Numbered from the stretch's first letter, positions 1 through 12,125 are shown. The stretch: 34,902 nucleotides of DNA from an uncultured Eubacteriales bacterium (GCA_902786855.1 CADAEH010000022.1:1-34902), one strand, 5' to 3'. A program made the numbers and translations. Notes: generated from the letters alone by a model not told the origin.

Positions 1-87
1 AATCAAACTTAGTCAATAGAAAAAACGCAAAAAAACACGAAATATTGCATCGGAAGGTCTTACTTAACAGAAATTAAGGTCAAAACA

Positions 88-116
88 TTGAAATACAATA
101 CCAAATAGTGTACTAT
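88..116 (+). promoter_or_regulatory. Sigma-A type promoter with overlapping palindrome
   Basis: TTGAAA (88-93) and TACTAT (111-116) are separated by 17 bases, which is ideal spacing. A 7-base-arm palindrome, AAATAGTGTACTATTT (103-118), covers the -10. A second inverted repeat, CATTGAAATA (86-95) with TATTTCAATG (114-123), brackets the whole promoter and shares its right arm with the first. This is the layout of a repressor-controlled promoter for the zinc-ribbon gene. No regulator can be named. Bases 1-85 show nothing recognisable. Confidence 0.55.
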
Positions 117-181
117 TTCAATGAATAATTATAAAAACAGGCGTTTATTCGTGTGCACTTTTATCAACACGGGAATATATA

Positions 182-238
182 CATGCGCAGGCAAAAAACA
201 GCCTGCATGGGAGCGCTGTAATTAACGCCCTTAAGGGC
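182..238 (+). promoter_or_regulatory. Structured 5' leader hairpins before the zinc-ribbon gene
   Basis: Two inverted repeats lie in the roughly 140-base leader. CATGC-gc-AGGC (182-192) pairs with GCCTGCATG (201-209) around an A-rich loop. GCCCTTAAGGGC (227-238) is a perfect 12-base palindrome 12 bases before the ribosome binding site GGAGGT (251-256). Neither is followed by a U tract, so they are not terminators. A role in mRNA stability or translation control is inference only. Confidence 0.35.
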
Positions 239-262
239 AAAAGGAAAAGCGGAGGTAAGATA

Positions 263-3200
263 GTGTTCTGTAGTAAATGCGGTAACAAGCTTTCCGAGGG
301 AGCGAGATTTTGCAGCTTTTGCGGAGCTAAAGTAACGGAGATGTTCGAAGTACCGGCAGCTCTGGAGAAACCTGCTGAATCTGTTCAGACAACCGGTGAA
401 CCGAAAGCGGCAGCAGAAAAGCCATACGAGGCAGCCCTTAAGAGGAGAGTAACATTCGATTGGAGCAATGTGATCGATGAGCCACAGAAGAAAGTAGTAC
501 CTGACATCAAGTCACCATGGGCTACAACGGGCGGCATAGATGAAAAAGAGTTGTACGCTGAAATGGATACTCCATCCGGACGTAACCGTACAATGAGTTT
601 CATTGATGTACTCAAGGCTGAAAAAGAAGAACAGGCAAAAAAAGTACCAACACCGGAAACTGATGTCAGGCCAATACAGTACACGGAGGTTCTTGACCCT
701 GGATATCTCAGTGGAGAGACAGCCCCTGCTGAGCCTGAAGAAGTTGCTCCTGTTCTGCATTTTGCTCCGCTGTATGAGGACATTGATGAACCGGTAGTAA
801 CACCGTTCGACATTCCTGAAGAGGAGGAACCGACTCCTTCAGCAGAAGTCCAGATCGAAGCGCCTGAGGCAGAGACAGTAGTTTCCGAGGCAGAGCCGCA
901 GGCGATGCCGGAGGAGCCTGCAGAGTCTTTTGATTCAAGCAGTGAGGCAGCAATAGAGCCGGAGCCTGAAGTTCCCGCAGAAGAGCCTGCAGTGATCGAT
1001 GAGCCTGCAGCTCCTGCACCTGAAGAGATCCCTGAACCAGCCAGACAAGGTTTTGGCGGATGGTTTGAGCTCCCGGATTTCCTCAAACCAAGAGAAGAAA
1101 AAACTGAGGACGCTGCAGAAGTTCCTGCAGAGGAGCCTGTAGTTGCCGAAGAACCTGAAATCCCTTCAGCAGAAGTCCAGATCGTTGAGGAACCGGTATT
1201 TGAAGAGGCTGTATTTGAAGAAACAGAGGAACCTGTAGCATATGAGGACCTTGTAAAGGCTTCTGAAGAGCCGGGTGCTTATGATGATCTTGTAATGCCT
1301 CATGAAGAGCATACAGCTTATGAAGATCTCGTAATGCCTCATGAAGAGCAAAAGCCTTTTGAAGCTCTTGTAATGACACCTGAAGAGCCTGCTTACTACG
1401 ATGAACTCATTATGATTCCTGAGGAGCCGGCTGAGATCGAAGTAATCGAACCGGTCGCCCTGGAACCTGAACCAGTTATCGAGGAACCTGAACCGGTCGC
1501 TCCGGAATTGGAACCGGTTGTTGAGGTATCTGAACCGGTTGCTGAGGAACCTGAAGAGGCTCAGGAAGAAGTTATATATGAAGCTGAAGTGTATTCCAAC
1601 ACTGAAGATGAATATCTCAACCTCAACACGCAGAGAAGCGCTGAATCTGCAAGAAGCGCATCTCCGGAGGATGAGTATGATTATGAGGATGAAGATGAAG
1701 AACCTGTAGACGAAGATGAGCTCTTTACAGAGATGGAAGAGGTTGCTCCTAAGCATACAGGTATGACAATAGCAGCGCCTGCTGATAAAGAATCTGAGAT
1801 CGAGGCGCTTAAGAAGAGACTTGCAGAACTCATGGGTACTTCATGGGAAGAACCTGAAGCACCTGCTCAGGAAGCTCCTGCGGAAGAGCCTGTCGAGGTT
1901 GCAGAAGAAGTAACTGAAGAGGTAGCTGAAGAAGTTTCTTTGGAACCTGAGGTTGTAGCTGAGGAAGTTTCTTTAGAGCCTGAAGCAGTGATCGCAGAAG
2001 AGCCTGCTGAAGAGGTTGCTGAGGTTGCAGAAGAGATCGTTGAGATCGCAGAAGAGCCTGCTGAAGAACCTGCAGTGGCGATCGAGGATGAGTATCTCGC
2101 AGATTCATTCGAGGCAGGGGCAGCTGCTCCTGCAGAAGAACCAGCTGAGTACATAGGTGAGGCTGAGACAGAGCCAGAGGTAGACCTTTCCGGTCTGATC
2201 TTTGACGAAGAGCCTGCTGTAAATGTTTCTGAGTTCGTAAAAGAGTACCCTGAGATCGCAGAAGAACCTGCAGAAGAACCTGTAGAAGAACCTGAAGCTG
2301 TAACATTCGAGCCTGCGCTTATCCTTGAAGAAGAGGAAGCAGAGATCGAAGAGCCTGTACTGGTATTTGAAGAGCCTGAAGCAGTCGCATCAGAGCCTGA
2401 ACAGGAAGAGACATCAGCTCCTGAATTAAATATCGAGGATGCATATCTCGATATTCCGGAGACATCGATCATTTCTAAAACAAAAGAAGAAGTCACAGAA
2501 GAGCCAGAGGTAGACCTTTCCGGTCTGATCATTGAAGAAGAGCCTGCTGAAGAGGTTCCTGAAATTGCAGAAGAGGTCGTTGAGATCGCAGAAGAGCCTG
2601 CTGAAGAACCGGTAGAAGAACCTGAAGCTATAACATTCGAGCCTGCACTTGTCCTCGAAGAAGAGGAAGCAGAGATCGAAGAACCTGTACTGGTATTTGA
2701 AGAGCCTGAAGCAGTCGCTCCGGAGCCTGAACAGGAAGAGGTCGTGGTCGAAGAGCCTGTAGCTGCAGTTGAAGAGCCTGAGGCAGTTCCTGAAGAAGCG
2801 GAACCTGAGACAGTAGCTGAAGAGCCGGAAAAACCAAAAACTATAGATGACTTCCTTGCAGCGATCCTCAGAGAGGGAGCAGACGAGGCACCTGCAGCTG
2901 CAGCAGCGGAACCTGTTATCGAGTCGATGTTCGCAGAACCTGAAGCTCCTGCAGATGACGATTTCGGAGTAGTCCTTACTGCGGAAGATCTTGTGATGGC
3001 AGAGCCTGAAGCAGTGATCCCGGAGCCTGAGGTCGTTGTTGAAGCACCTGTGGTCATTCAGGAGACAGCAGAGCCTGCAGCAGAAGCATCCGGCCTCGAG
3101 CTTGGATTAGCTGATCTGATCGTAGAAGATGAACCGGTAGAAGAGATTGCACCTGTAGCAGAGCCGGTTGAGAAGGTCATCGAGATCGCAGAGGAACCTG

Positions 3201-3919
3201 CAGAGGAAATCTTTGATATCTCGTTAGAGCCTGAAACTCCGGCAGCAGAGCCTGCAGGGAAGGAGACTGATGCACTTTCTCTTGAAGATCTCGAAAAGGA
3301 TCTGTTCGGTTCAGCCGTTCCGGAAGGAGAAGTCGAAGCTACTAAGAAAATAGATAAGTTCTACACACTCTATCGCAAAAATGAGGAGTTCCAGAGACTT
3401 CTCGATGAAGAATATAATAAGCTTAAAGCGGCAGGCGGTCCTGCACCGGAGCCGGCTATTCCTGATGAGGAACCAGTTTCCAATAAGAAAATAGAAGACG
3501 CAACTATATATCAGGATTTCGATCTTGAGAAGGAAGCTGCAAAACTCAGAGAAGAGCAGGCCAAGGCTGAAGCAGCAGCGGAAGCAGCTGTAGATGCTGC
3601 AAAAGCGGCAAAGGATGAGTCAGCAGCAAGCGCAGTTGCACCGGTTGCGGGAGCAGCCGCAGCTGCAGCCGGAGCTGTCATCGCTGCAAAAAAGGATGAA
3701 AAGGAAGACCTTGAATATGAAGAATATGAAAAGGGCGGCGGATTCCTTACGATCCTTGCAGTGATCATAGCAATACTCCTGATTGTCCTGCTTGGTATCA
3801 TACTCGTTCTCAACTTCATGCCGGAAAGCGCTATTGCTTTCAAGATCGATTCAATCATTGAGAATATCACAAGCCACTTTACAGCAGTGGATGTGATGGG
3901 AAAACAATTACTGCTCTGA
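263..3919 (+). CDS. Zinc-ribbon membrane protein with very long Glu/Pro-rich region
   Basis: This is a 1218-residue protein with a GTG start placed by GGAGGT at 251-256. Residues 1-24 form a zinc ribbon with two CxxC pairs (CSKC and CSFC). Residues about 60-1090 are low-complexity and extremely rich in Glu, Pro, Val and Ala. They contain five 13-residue repeats (327-391) and an 80-residue near-duplication (637-716 and 747-826). Residues about 1090-1150 are Ala/Lys/Glu-rich and probably helical. One membrane segment at about 1161-1184 precedes a tail of roughly 34 residues. The predicted topology puts the zinc ribbon and acidic arm in the cytoplasm and the tail outside. The zinc ribbon is a common family, but I do not recognise the full architecture. 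A membrane-tethered scaffold or binding arm is possible. It shares its strand and neighbourhood with the UPF0182 gene, with a terminator between them. Confidence 0.85.
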   Translation: MFCSKCGNKLSEGARFCSFCGAKVTEMFEVPAALEKPAESVQTTGEPKAAAEKPYEAALKRRVTFDWSNVIDEPQKKVVPDIKSPWATTGGIDEKELYAEMDTPSGRNRTMSFIDVLKAEKEEQAKKVPTPETDVRPIQYTEVLDPGYLSGETAPAEPEEVAPVLHFAPLYEDIDEPVVTPFDIPEEEEPTPSAEVQIEAPEAETVVSEAEPQAMPEEPAESFDSSSEAAIEPEPEVPAEEPAVIDEPAAPAPEEIPEPARQGFGGWFELPDFLKPREEKTEDAAEVPAEEPVVAEEPEIPSAEVQIVEEPVFEEAVFEETEEPVAYEDLVKASEEPGAYDDLVMPHEEHTAYEDLVMPHEEQKPFEALVMTPEEPAYYDELIMIPEEPAEIEVIEPVALEPEPVIEEPEPVAPELEPVVEVSEPVAEEPEEAQEEVIYEAEVYSNTEDEYLNLNTQRSAESARSASPEDEYDYEDEDEEPVDEDELFTEMEEVAPKHTGMTIAAPADKESEIEALKKRLAELMGTSWEEPEAPAQEAPAEEPVEVAEEVTEEVAEEVSLEPEVVAEEVSLEPEAVIAEEPAEEVAEVAEEIVEIAEEPAEEPAVAIEDEYLADSFEAGAAAPAEEPAEYIGEAETEPEVDLSGLIFDEEPAVNVSEFVKEYPEIAEEPAEEPVEEPEAVTFEPALILEEEEAEIEEPVLVFEEPEAVASEPEQEETSAPELNIEDAYLDIPETSIISKTKEEVTEEPEVDLSGLIIEEEPAEEVPEIAEEVVEIAEEPAEEPVEEPEAITFEPALVLEEEEAEIEEPVLVFEEPEAVAPEPEQEEVVVEEPVAAVEEPEAVPEEAEPETVAEEPEKPKTIDDFLAAILREGADEAPAAAAAEPVIESMFAEPEAPADDDFGVVLTAEDLVMAEPEAVIPEPEVVVEAPVVIQETAEPAAEASGLELGLADLIVEDEPVEEIAPVAEPVEKVIEIAEEPAEEIFDISLEPETPAAEPAGKETDALSLEDLEKDLFGSAVPEGEVEATKKIDKFYTLYRKNEEFQRLLDEEYNKLKAAGGPAPEPAIPDEEPVSNKKIEDATIYQDFDLEKEAAKLREEQAKAEAAAEAAVDAAKAAKDESAASAVAPVAGAAAAAAGAVIAAKKDEKEDLEYEEYEKGGGFLTILAVIIAILLIVLLGIILVLNFMPESAIAFKIDSIIENITSHFTAVDVMGKQLLL
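1241..1435 (+). repeat. Five tandem 39-base (13-residue) coding repeats
   Basis: The unit is of the form Y-E/D-D-L-V-M-x-x-E-E-x-x-A. The successive units begin YEDLVKASEE, YDDLVMPHEE, YEDLVMPHEE, FEALVMTPEE and YDELIMIPEE (residues 327-391 of the zinc-ribbon protein). An aromatic residue plus a Leu/Val core recurs in an acidic background, like a short linear binding motif presented in series. Confidence 0.8.
2171..2740 (+). repeat. 240-base direct duplication inside the zinc-ribbon gene
   Basis: Bases 2171-2410 and 2501-2740 encode two 80-residue blocks, each starting EPEVDLSGLI and ending EPEQEE. I count 67 of 80 identical residues without gaps. The nucleotide sequences are also close, so the duplication is fairly recent or kept alike by recombination. 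Confidence 0.8.
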
Positions 3920-3944
3920 TGCAGCAAGTACAACCGGTGAACAC

Positions 3945-3982
3945 TTGCAGCGGCAGCAAGACGCTGTCGCTGCAATTCTTTT
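3945..3982 (+). terminator. Rho-independent terminator, possibly attenuating
   Basis: TTGCAGCGGCAGC (3945-3957) pairs with GCTGTCGCTGCAA (3963-3975) with one G-U pair, a five-base loop and a TTCTTTT tail. It lies between the zinc-ribbon gene and the UPF0182 gene. GCAAGT (3924-3929) can pair with ACTTGC (3943-3948), which overlaps the 5' arm and could act as an alternative hairpin. Confidence 0.75.
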
Positions 3983-4013
3983 AGATCAATAATAGTTAAA
4001 GGAGGGTACCAAA

Positions 4014-7000
4014 TTGGCACTCGGAAGAAAAAACGTAAACAGCGAAGATCCTGAATTCAAGGGAAAACGCAAGAGAGCACGCAAGGGCGCATCTGTGCTG
4101 ATAATGCTGGTAGCATTGTTCCTGTGCTTTATCATCCTGATGATCGGGTTTATCACAGACTGGCTGTGGTTCAAAGATCTGGGATATACAAGCGTATTCT
4201 GGAAAAAGCTTCTGACAGAGCTTGAAATCGGAATACCAGTGTTCATTGTGGCCGGTCTTCTCTCCAGATTCTATCTCAGCGCACTTAAAAAAGGATATTT
4301 CCGCAAGATAGAGTCTCATGAGATACCTAATACCAAGCGCATGAACTCCGTTGCGTGGATATTGTCATTTGTATATGGCCTGGGTGTAGCGCTATTTGCA
4401 TCATGGGGCACATGGCTTATTTTCCTCAAGTCCATGAATTCGACCAAGTTCGGTCTGAAAGATCCGCTGTTCAATCTTGACATTGGATTCTACATATTCC
4501 AGCTCGACTGGCTCGATACCCTGAATGTTATCATTCTCGGCGCTATCATCGGGCTTGTAGTCGTTACACTCATCTACTATGGCTATCTGCTTTCGGTAAG
4601 AACGCCGGATATATTCCTGCATGATGCTCCACCGGACGAGCCGGAACCTGAACCGGAACCGGATGAGGATGATGAAGAGCCTAAGGTCATTTACCGCACA
4701 CCTATCGATTACTCTGTTATCGGCAGAATGGCCAGAGCAAGCAAAAAGGCAGTAGAGACTTCTTTTGATAAGAATCACAAGCGTAAAAAGGGTCGCAGAG
4801 TAGATGTAAATGACAGCAATCTGGAACATCTCATGGATATCGCGAGCGGAAAGCTCATAATCCTCGGTGTACTGTTCTATCTGATGCTCGGTGTAGACTT
4901 CTTCCTGAAGCAGTTCGACCTGCTTCACACCCATACCGGAGCTGTATACGGAGCCGGATTCGTTGATGTGAATATCACTCTCTGGGTGTACAGGCTCATC
5001 ATGGTGCTGTCTTTGGTAGGAGCAGTAACTCTCGCTATACATATCAAGAAGGGCGAGATCACAAAACTCCTCAAAGTGCCTGTGATCATGATCCTGATCT
5101 ATATACTCGGTGTCGGTGCCGGCAGAGCTGTCCAGTCACTCATTGTCAGCCCGGACGAGATCAACAAAGAGTCTAAGTATCTCGAGAACAATATCGAATT
5201 TACCAGACATGCTTATGACATTGATGATGTAAGAGTGGCACCTTACAGCGCGGATGATACTATCACAGCTGAAACCATCGCGAACAATGAAGATACCATC
5301 GGCAACATCAGGATCAACGATTACGGTCCGGTCAAGGACTTCTATAACCAGACCCAGTCGATCCGTCAGTACTACAGATTCAACGATACAGATATCGACA
5401 GATATAACATTAATGGCGGCATTACTCAGACATATCTTTCTGCGAGAGAGATAGACGAGGACAAGATCAGTGATACATGGATCAACAGACATCTGAAGTA
5501 TACACATGGCTATGGTGCTGCAGTATCTCAGGTGGATACTGTAACAGCTTCCGGTCAGCCTGATGTGATCGAAGGAAACATCCCGCCGGAAACTAATGTC
5601 GATGTTCTTAAGATCGACAGACCGGAGATCTACTTCGGTGAGCTTTCCAAGGATTACATCATAGTAAACACCAAGGAAACAGAATTCGACTATCCTGACG
5701 GCAGTGAGAACAAGTACACTGAGTATGAAGGAACTTCGGGCATCAAGCTCAACCTGTTCAACAGAATTCTCTATGCCATCAGAGAGGGTAATATCAAGAT
5801 CCTCGTGTCGTCCAACATCACTTCGAAGTCAAGGATCCTGTATTACCGCGATGTAGTGCACAGAGTTGAAAAGATCATGCCGTATCTTTCCTATGAGGAA
5901 GATCCGTACATGACCATTGTCGACGGTAAGCTCTACTGGATACTCGATGCTTATACTACGAGCAGCAAATATCCTTATTCCGAGCCATATACCAATGAGA
6001 TCAACTCGACCAACTATATAAGGAATTCGGTCAAGGTCGTAGTAGATGCATACAACGGTACTGTTGACTTCTACATTGTAGATGATGAGGATCCGATCGC
6101 TCAGACTTTCCAGAAGATCTATCCGAAACTGTTTAAATCAAAGGATCAGATCCCGGAAAACATGAGATCTCACCTGAGATATCCTAATGCACTGTTCAAG
6201 ATCCAGGCACAGGTATACTGCAAGTACCACATGGACGAGGTCAAGGTCTTCTATCAGAGAGAGGACCTGTGGGATATTGCTCATCAGATCTACGGCACGG
6301 AAGAGGTGCAGATGGATCCGAGCTACTACATCTTTAATCTGCCTGATACCAAGGAAGGTGCGGAATTCATCAACATGGTACCGTTCACACCTAAGTCAAA
6401 GCAGAACATGACCGCTATCATGATGGCGCGTAATGACGGAGAAAACTACGGACAGCTGATCGTTTACACGATGCCTAAGAACAAGACTGTATACGGTCCG
6501 ATGCAGATAGAAGCTCAGATCGATCAGAACACAGAGATCTCCAAAGAGTTCTCGCTGTGGGCATCATCGGGATCCACATATAAGAGAGGAGACCTCTTCG
6601 TAATACCTATCGGAACATCCCTGATGTATGTCGAGCCGGTATATCTCGAGGCTTCCAATCAGGCTATCCCTGAAGTCAAGCGAGTCATAGTTGCTTATCA
6701 GGACAAGATCGCTTACGAGCCTACTCTTGCAGAGGCTCTCATGAGCATGTTCGGAGGCACGGCAGGCGGCAAAAACGGTGACGGCAACAACGATAACGGA
6801 AATGATGCCGGCGCAGGCAACGATGTTGAGTCCCTCATTAAAATGGCTCAGAATGCATACGACAAAGCCATTGAAGCTCAGAAGAACGGCGACTGGGCTG
6901 AATACGGCAAGTACATCGGTCAGCTTGAGAAATATCTGAAGAGACTCGGTAATGCAAGCGGCCAGAGCGCTGCAGCACCTGCAGAAAACGCAGCACCCGC

Positions 7001-7073
7001 TGAGACAACGGCTCCGGAAGCAGCTGAAGAACCTGAGCCTGCTCCTGCAGAGGCAGAGACTCAGACCGAATAG
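4014..7073 (+). CDS. UPF0182 (COG1615) family membrane protein
   Basis: This is a 1019-residue protein with a TTG start set by GGAGGG at 4001-4006. The N-terminal third has about seven membrane segments (near 27-47, 70-90, 112-132, 168-190, 280-300, 325-345 and 352-372). A large extracytoplasmic domain follows, with UPF0182-like stretches such as WINRHLKYTHGYG. A cytoplasmic loop near 205-220 is an acidic EPEPEPEPDEDDEEP insertion. The C-terminus keeps the family's usual GDWAEYG helix, followed by an Ala/Pro/Glu tail like that of the upstream protein. The length fits the family, whose biochemical function is unknown. A terminator lies just upstream and no separate promoter is obvious, so it may depend on read-through. 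Confidence 0.88.
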   Translation: MALGRKNVNSEDPEFKGKRKRARKGASVLIMLVALFLCFIILMIGFITDWLWFKDLGYTSVFWKKLLTELEIGIPVFIVAGLLSRFYLSALKKGYFRKIESHEIPNTKRMNSVAWILSFVYGLGVALFASWGTWLIFLKSMNSTKFGLKDPLFNLDIGFYIFQLDWLDTLNVIILGAIIGLVVVTLIYYGYLLSVRTPDIFLHDAPPDEPEPEPEPDEDDEEPKVIYRTPIDYSVIGRMARASKKAVETSFDKNHKRKKGRRVDVNDSNLEHLMDIASGKLIILGVLFYLMLGVDFFLKQFDLLHTHTGAVYGAGFVDVNITLWVYRLIMVLSLVGAVTLAIHIKKGEITKLLKVPVIMILIYILGVGAGRAVQSLIVSPDEINKESKYLENNIEFTRHAYDIDDVRVAPYSADDTITAETIANNEDTIGNIRINDYGPVKDFYNQTQSIRQYYRFNDTDIDRYNINGGITQTYLSAREIDEDKISDTWINRHLKYTHGYGAAVSQVDTVTASGQPDVIEGNIPPETNVDVLKIDRPEIYFGELSKDYIIVNTKETEFDYPDGSENKYTEYEGTSGIKLNLFNRILYAIREGNIKILVSSNITSKSRILYYRDVVHRVEKIMPYLSYEEDPYMTIVDGKLYWILDAYTTSSKYPYSEPYTNEINSTNYIRNSVKVVVDAYNGTVDFYIVDDEDPIAQTFQKIYPKLFKSKDQIPENMRSHLRYPNALFKIQAQVYCKYHMDEVKVFYQREDLWDIAHQIYGTEEVQMDPSYYIFNLPDTKEGAEFINMVPFTPKSKQNMTAIMMARNDGENYGQLIVYTMPKNKTVYGPMQIEAQIDQNTEISKEFSLWASSGSTYKRGDLFVIPIGTSLMYVEPVYLEASNQAIPEVKRVIVAYQDKIAYEPTLAEALMSMFGGTAGGKNGDGNNDNGNDAGAGNDVESLIKMAQNAYDKAIEAQKNGDWAEYGKYIGQLEKYLKRLGNASGQSAAAPAENAAPAETTAPEAAEEPEPAPAEAETQTE

Positions 7074-7103
7074 ATCTATTATATTATCTGAATGATACAG
7101 ATC

Positions 7104-7137
7104 AGCAGCGGAGCGGGAACCGATCCCGCTCTCTGCT
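7104..7137 (+). promoter_or_regulatory. Strong leader hairpin before the glutamine synthetase gene
   Basis: AGCAG-cg-GAGCGGGA pairs with TCCCGCTC-t-CTGCT around the loop ACCGA. It has no U tract, so it is not a standard terminator. It ends nine bases before the ribosome binding site GGGGG (7146-7150), so it could be an mRNA processing, stability or translation element. Confidence 0.4.
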
Positions 7138-7155
7138 TGAGTATTGGGGGAAAAA

Positions 7156-10373
<3,218 letters not shown>

Positions 10374-10392
10374 GTGATAAAAACAGCATAAT

Positions 10393-10424
10393 AAAGGGGC
10401 TTCTTTCATCAGAAGCCCTTTTAA
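10393..10424. terminator. Terminator between convergent serS and decarboxylase genes
   Basis: AAAGGGGCTTCT (10393-10404) pairs with AGAAGCCCTTTT (10411-10422) around TTCATC, with one G-U pair. The A-rich and T-rich flanks mean it can work in both directions, which suits the two converging genes. Confidence 0.85.
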
Positions 10425-10432
10425 AGTGCTTT

Positions 10433-12007
10433 TCAGTGTGTGAGCTCTACGCGTATCATGCCTTCCTCATCGACGCCGGTGACTTTTTCACCGCGCCCGA
10501 TCGCTTCAGAGATAAAGCTGATAACATCGAGCGTCAGGATCTCACCCGGGCAGGCGATCGGCGTGCCGGGTGGATAAATGATCACCGGGTCATACAGGAT
10601 CATCCCGTCAGCCTCATACAGAGGCACGGACATCGCTTCAAACGGCACGCCGGCTGTTTCGAGGACAAAGTCAACAGCCGGGCGCGGTCTCCGTCTTTCC
10701 GGCCTTGAGATGCCGTAACTGTCCGAGATGGCCTGCAGTGCTGCCAGCAGACAGTCGTAGTCTGAGCTCCGGCTTCCTGCGCCGGTCATAAGCATCACAT
10801 ATTCGCCATGCACCATCTCAGAAATGATACCTCTGAGTCTGAGTTCCTTATCGAGCTGTTCTCCGCTGATGCCGAGCTCGGTCATACTGATGTTGATCTT
10901 GGTCATATCAAGACCGGCGCGATTATGATACATAGGGAAGAGAGAAGCTGCGGTGATCTCAGCAATTTTCGGGTCATCTGTATCTGCCGCTGCCTGTTTT
11001 ACAGTTTCAGCGCCTTTCTTCAAAGTCTCGGCGATCATCCTGCCTCCCGCGATCCTGACTCCGTTTATCCTCAGAGCCTTTCTGTAAAATCTGAACAGAT
11101 CCTCGCGCCAGTTTCTTATGACTGCCCGGCCATGTTCCCGCATGATCCTTTCGTTGATATCCAGGCTTGCCAGGAGCAGATAGGACGGACTCGTTGTCTG
11201 AAGCATCCTGAGAGCATCTGAAACAGCAGAGATATCTACTCTGTCTGAGCAGATGTTCATGATGCCGCTGCCCGTAAAGCTCAGAAGTGTTTTATGAGTG
11301 CTGTTTATAACTATATCAGCTCCGAGTGCTTCTGCAGCATGTCGCGGGAACGGGATATATCCGCCTTTATCAAGCAGAGTCTCGGCATCATCATCAAAGA
11401 ATTTCAGATGAGCCCCGTGAGCCTGATCAACTATCAGGATCATTCCGTAATTGTGGGCAACAGTGGCCAGCGAGGAAATGTCCGAAAGCATTCCGTAATA
11501 ATTAGGACTCGTGATCAGCACTGCGTCCGCATCAGGATGCGCTTTACATACCTGCTTCAGTGCTTCCGGCGATATTTCACCCGAAAGACCCGAATAAGGA
11601 TCGACCCCGGGTCTCACATATACAGGATTGATACCTCCCAGCCTGAGTGCACTGAACGCAGAGTGGTGAGAATTGCGTCCAAGTATAAGCTTGCCGCCCA
11701 CGGGCACACACCCGATGATCGCAGACATGACTCCGGCACTCGACCCGTTGATCAGAAGCTCGGTGTGTTTTGCGCCATAAAGCTCAGCGTAATTATCCAT
11801 TACACTGCGCAATGTGGTCTCAGGACAGAACAGCGCATCGGCGCCCGGTATCTCCGTAATGTCACATGTCGCAATGTTGCGAAGAAAATCGCCGTATCCC
11901 GTCTTCTCGAAAATATCGCTCCGACCCTTATGCCCCGGCATGTGAAAAGAAACTGCGGGGTCCTTCATGTATTCTTTAAGGAATTCGATTATAGTCTTGT
12001 TGCTCAT
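10433..12007 (-). CDS. Orn/Lys/Arg decarboxylase family protein (PLP fold type I)
   Basis: The ATG at 12007 gives 524 residues beginning MSNKTIIEFLKEYM. The reading frame extends 15 codons further to a TTG, but family proteins start at this point. Motifs include the N-terminal FHMPGHKG, the PLP-binding aspartate in VDQAHGAH (D194) and the Schiff-base lysine in NSTHKT (K239). It belongs to the short class related to Bacillus SpeA/YaaO. The substrate (arginine, lysine or ornithine) cannot be read from sequence. The product would be a polyamine precursor such as agmatine, cadaverine or putrescine. The ribosome binding site is weak. It is a single-gene unit facing away from rnf, with promoter-like sites and a possible attenuator upstream. 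Confidence 0.88.
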   Translation of the reverse strand: MSNKTIIEFLKEYMKDPAVSFHMPGHKGRSDIFEKTGYGDFLRNIATCDITEIPGADALFCPETTLRSVMDNYAELYGAKHTELLINGSSAGVMSAIIGCVPVGGKLILGRNSHHSAFSALRLGGINPVYVRPGVDPYSGLSGEISPEALKQVCKAHPDADAVLITSPNYYGMLSDISSLATVAHNYGMILIVDQAHGAHLKFFDDDAETLLDKGGYIPFPRHAAEALGADIVINSTHKTLLSFTGSGIMNICSDRVDISAVSDALRMLQTTSPSYLLLASLDINERIMREHGRAVIRNWREDLFRFYRKALRINGVRIAGGRMIAETLKKGAETVKQAAADTDDPKIAEITAASLFPMYHNRAGLDMTKINISMTELGISGEQLDKELRLRGIISEMVHGEYVMLMTGAGSRSSDYDCLLAALQAISDSYGISRPERRRPRPAVDFVLETAGVPFEAMSVPLYEADGMILYDPVIIYPPGTPIACPGEILTLDVISFISEAIGRGEKVTGVDEEGMIRVELTH

Positions 12008-12081
12008 ATCTTTACTGATACAGAAAACCATAGTCCGGGAGGACCACTGCAAACTGCAATTCTTACTTAATTAAGCTAACG

Positions 12082-12125
12082 ATAATACTTATCAGTATTA
12101 TAAGAAGAAAAAAACACATACGCAA
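12082..12125 (-). promoter_or_regulatory. Decarboxylase proximal promoter with operator-like palindrome
   Basis: On the minus strand TTGCGT (12120-12125) and a perfect TATAAT (12097-12102) are 17 bases apart. The palindrome ATAATACT-tatc-AGTATTAT (12082-12101) covers the -10 and the expected start point near 12090, a classic repressor position. The -35 overlaps the 3' arm of the candidate terminated RNA upstream. Confidence 0.5.

Noticed and set aside
1241-2740. Repeated sequence as a possible CRISPR or non-coding repeat array
   Set aside because: All repeats are in frame inside one continuous gene, with no unique spacers of constant length.
385-3057. Several long minus-strand and other-frame open frames across the zinc-ribbon gene
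   Set aside because: They are shadows of the Glu/Pro/Ala-rich coding repeats (Ser/Gly-, Leu/Gln- or Phe/Arg-rich) and have no ribosome binding sites or recognisable domains.
11294-12070. 258-codon plus-strand open frame opposite the decarboxylase
   Set aside because: The minus strand carries clear PLP-enzyme motifs. The antisense frame has none and no ribosome binding site.
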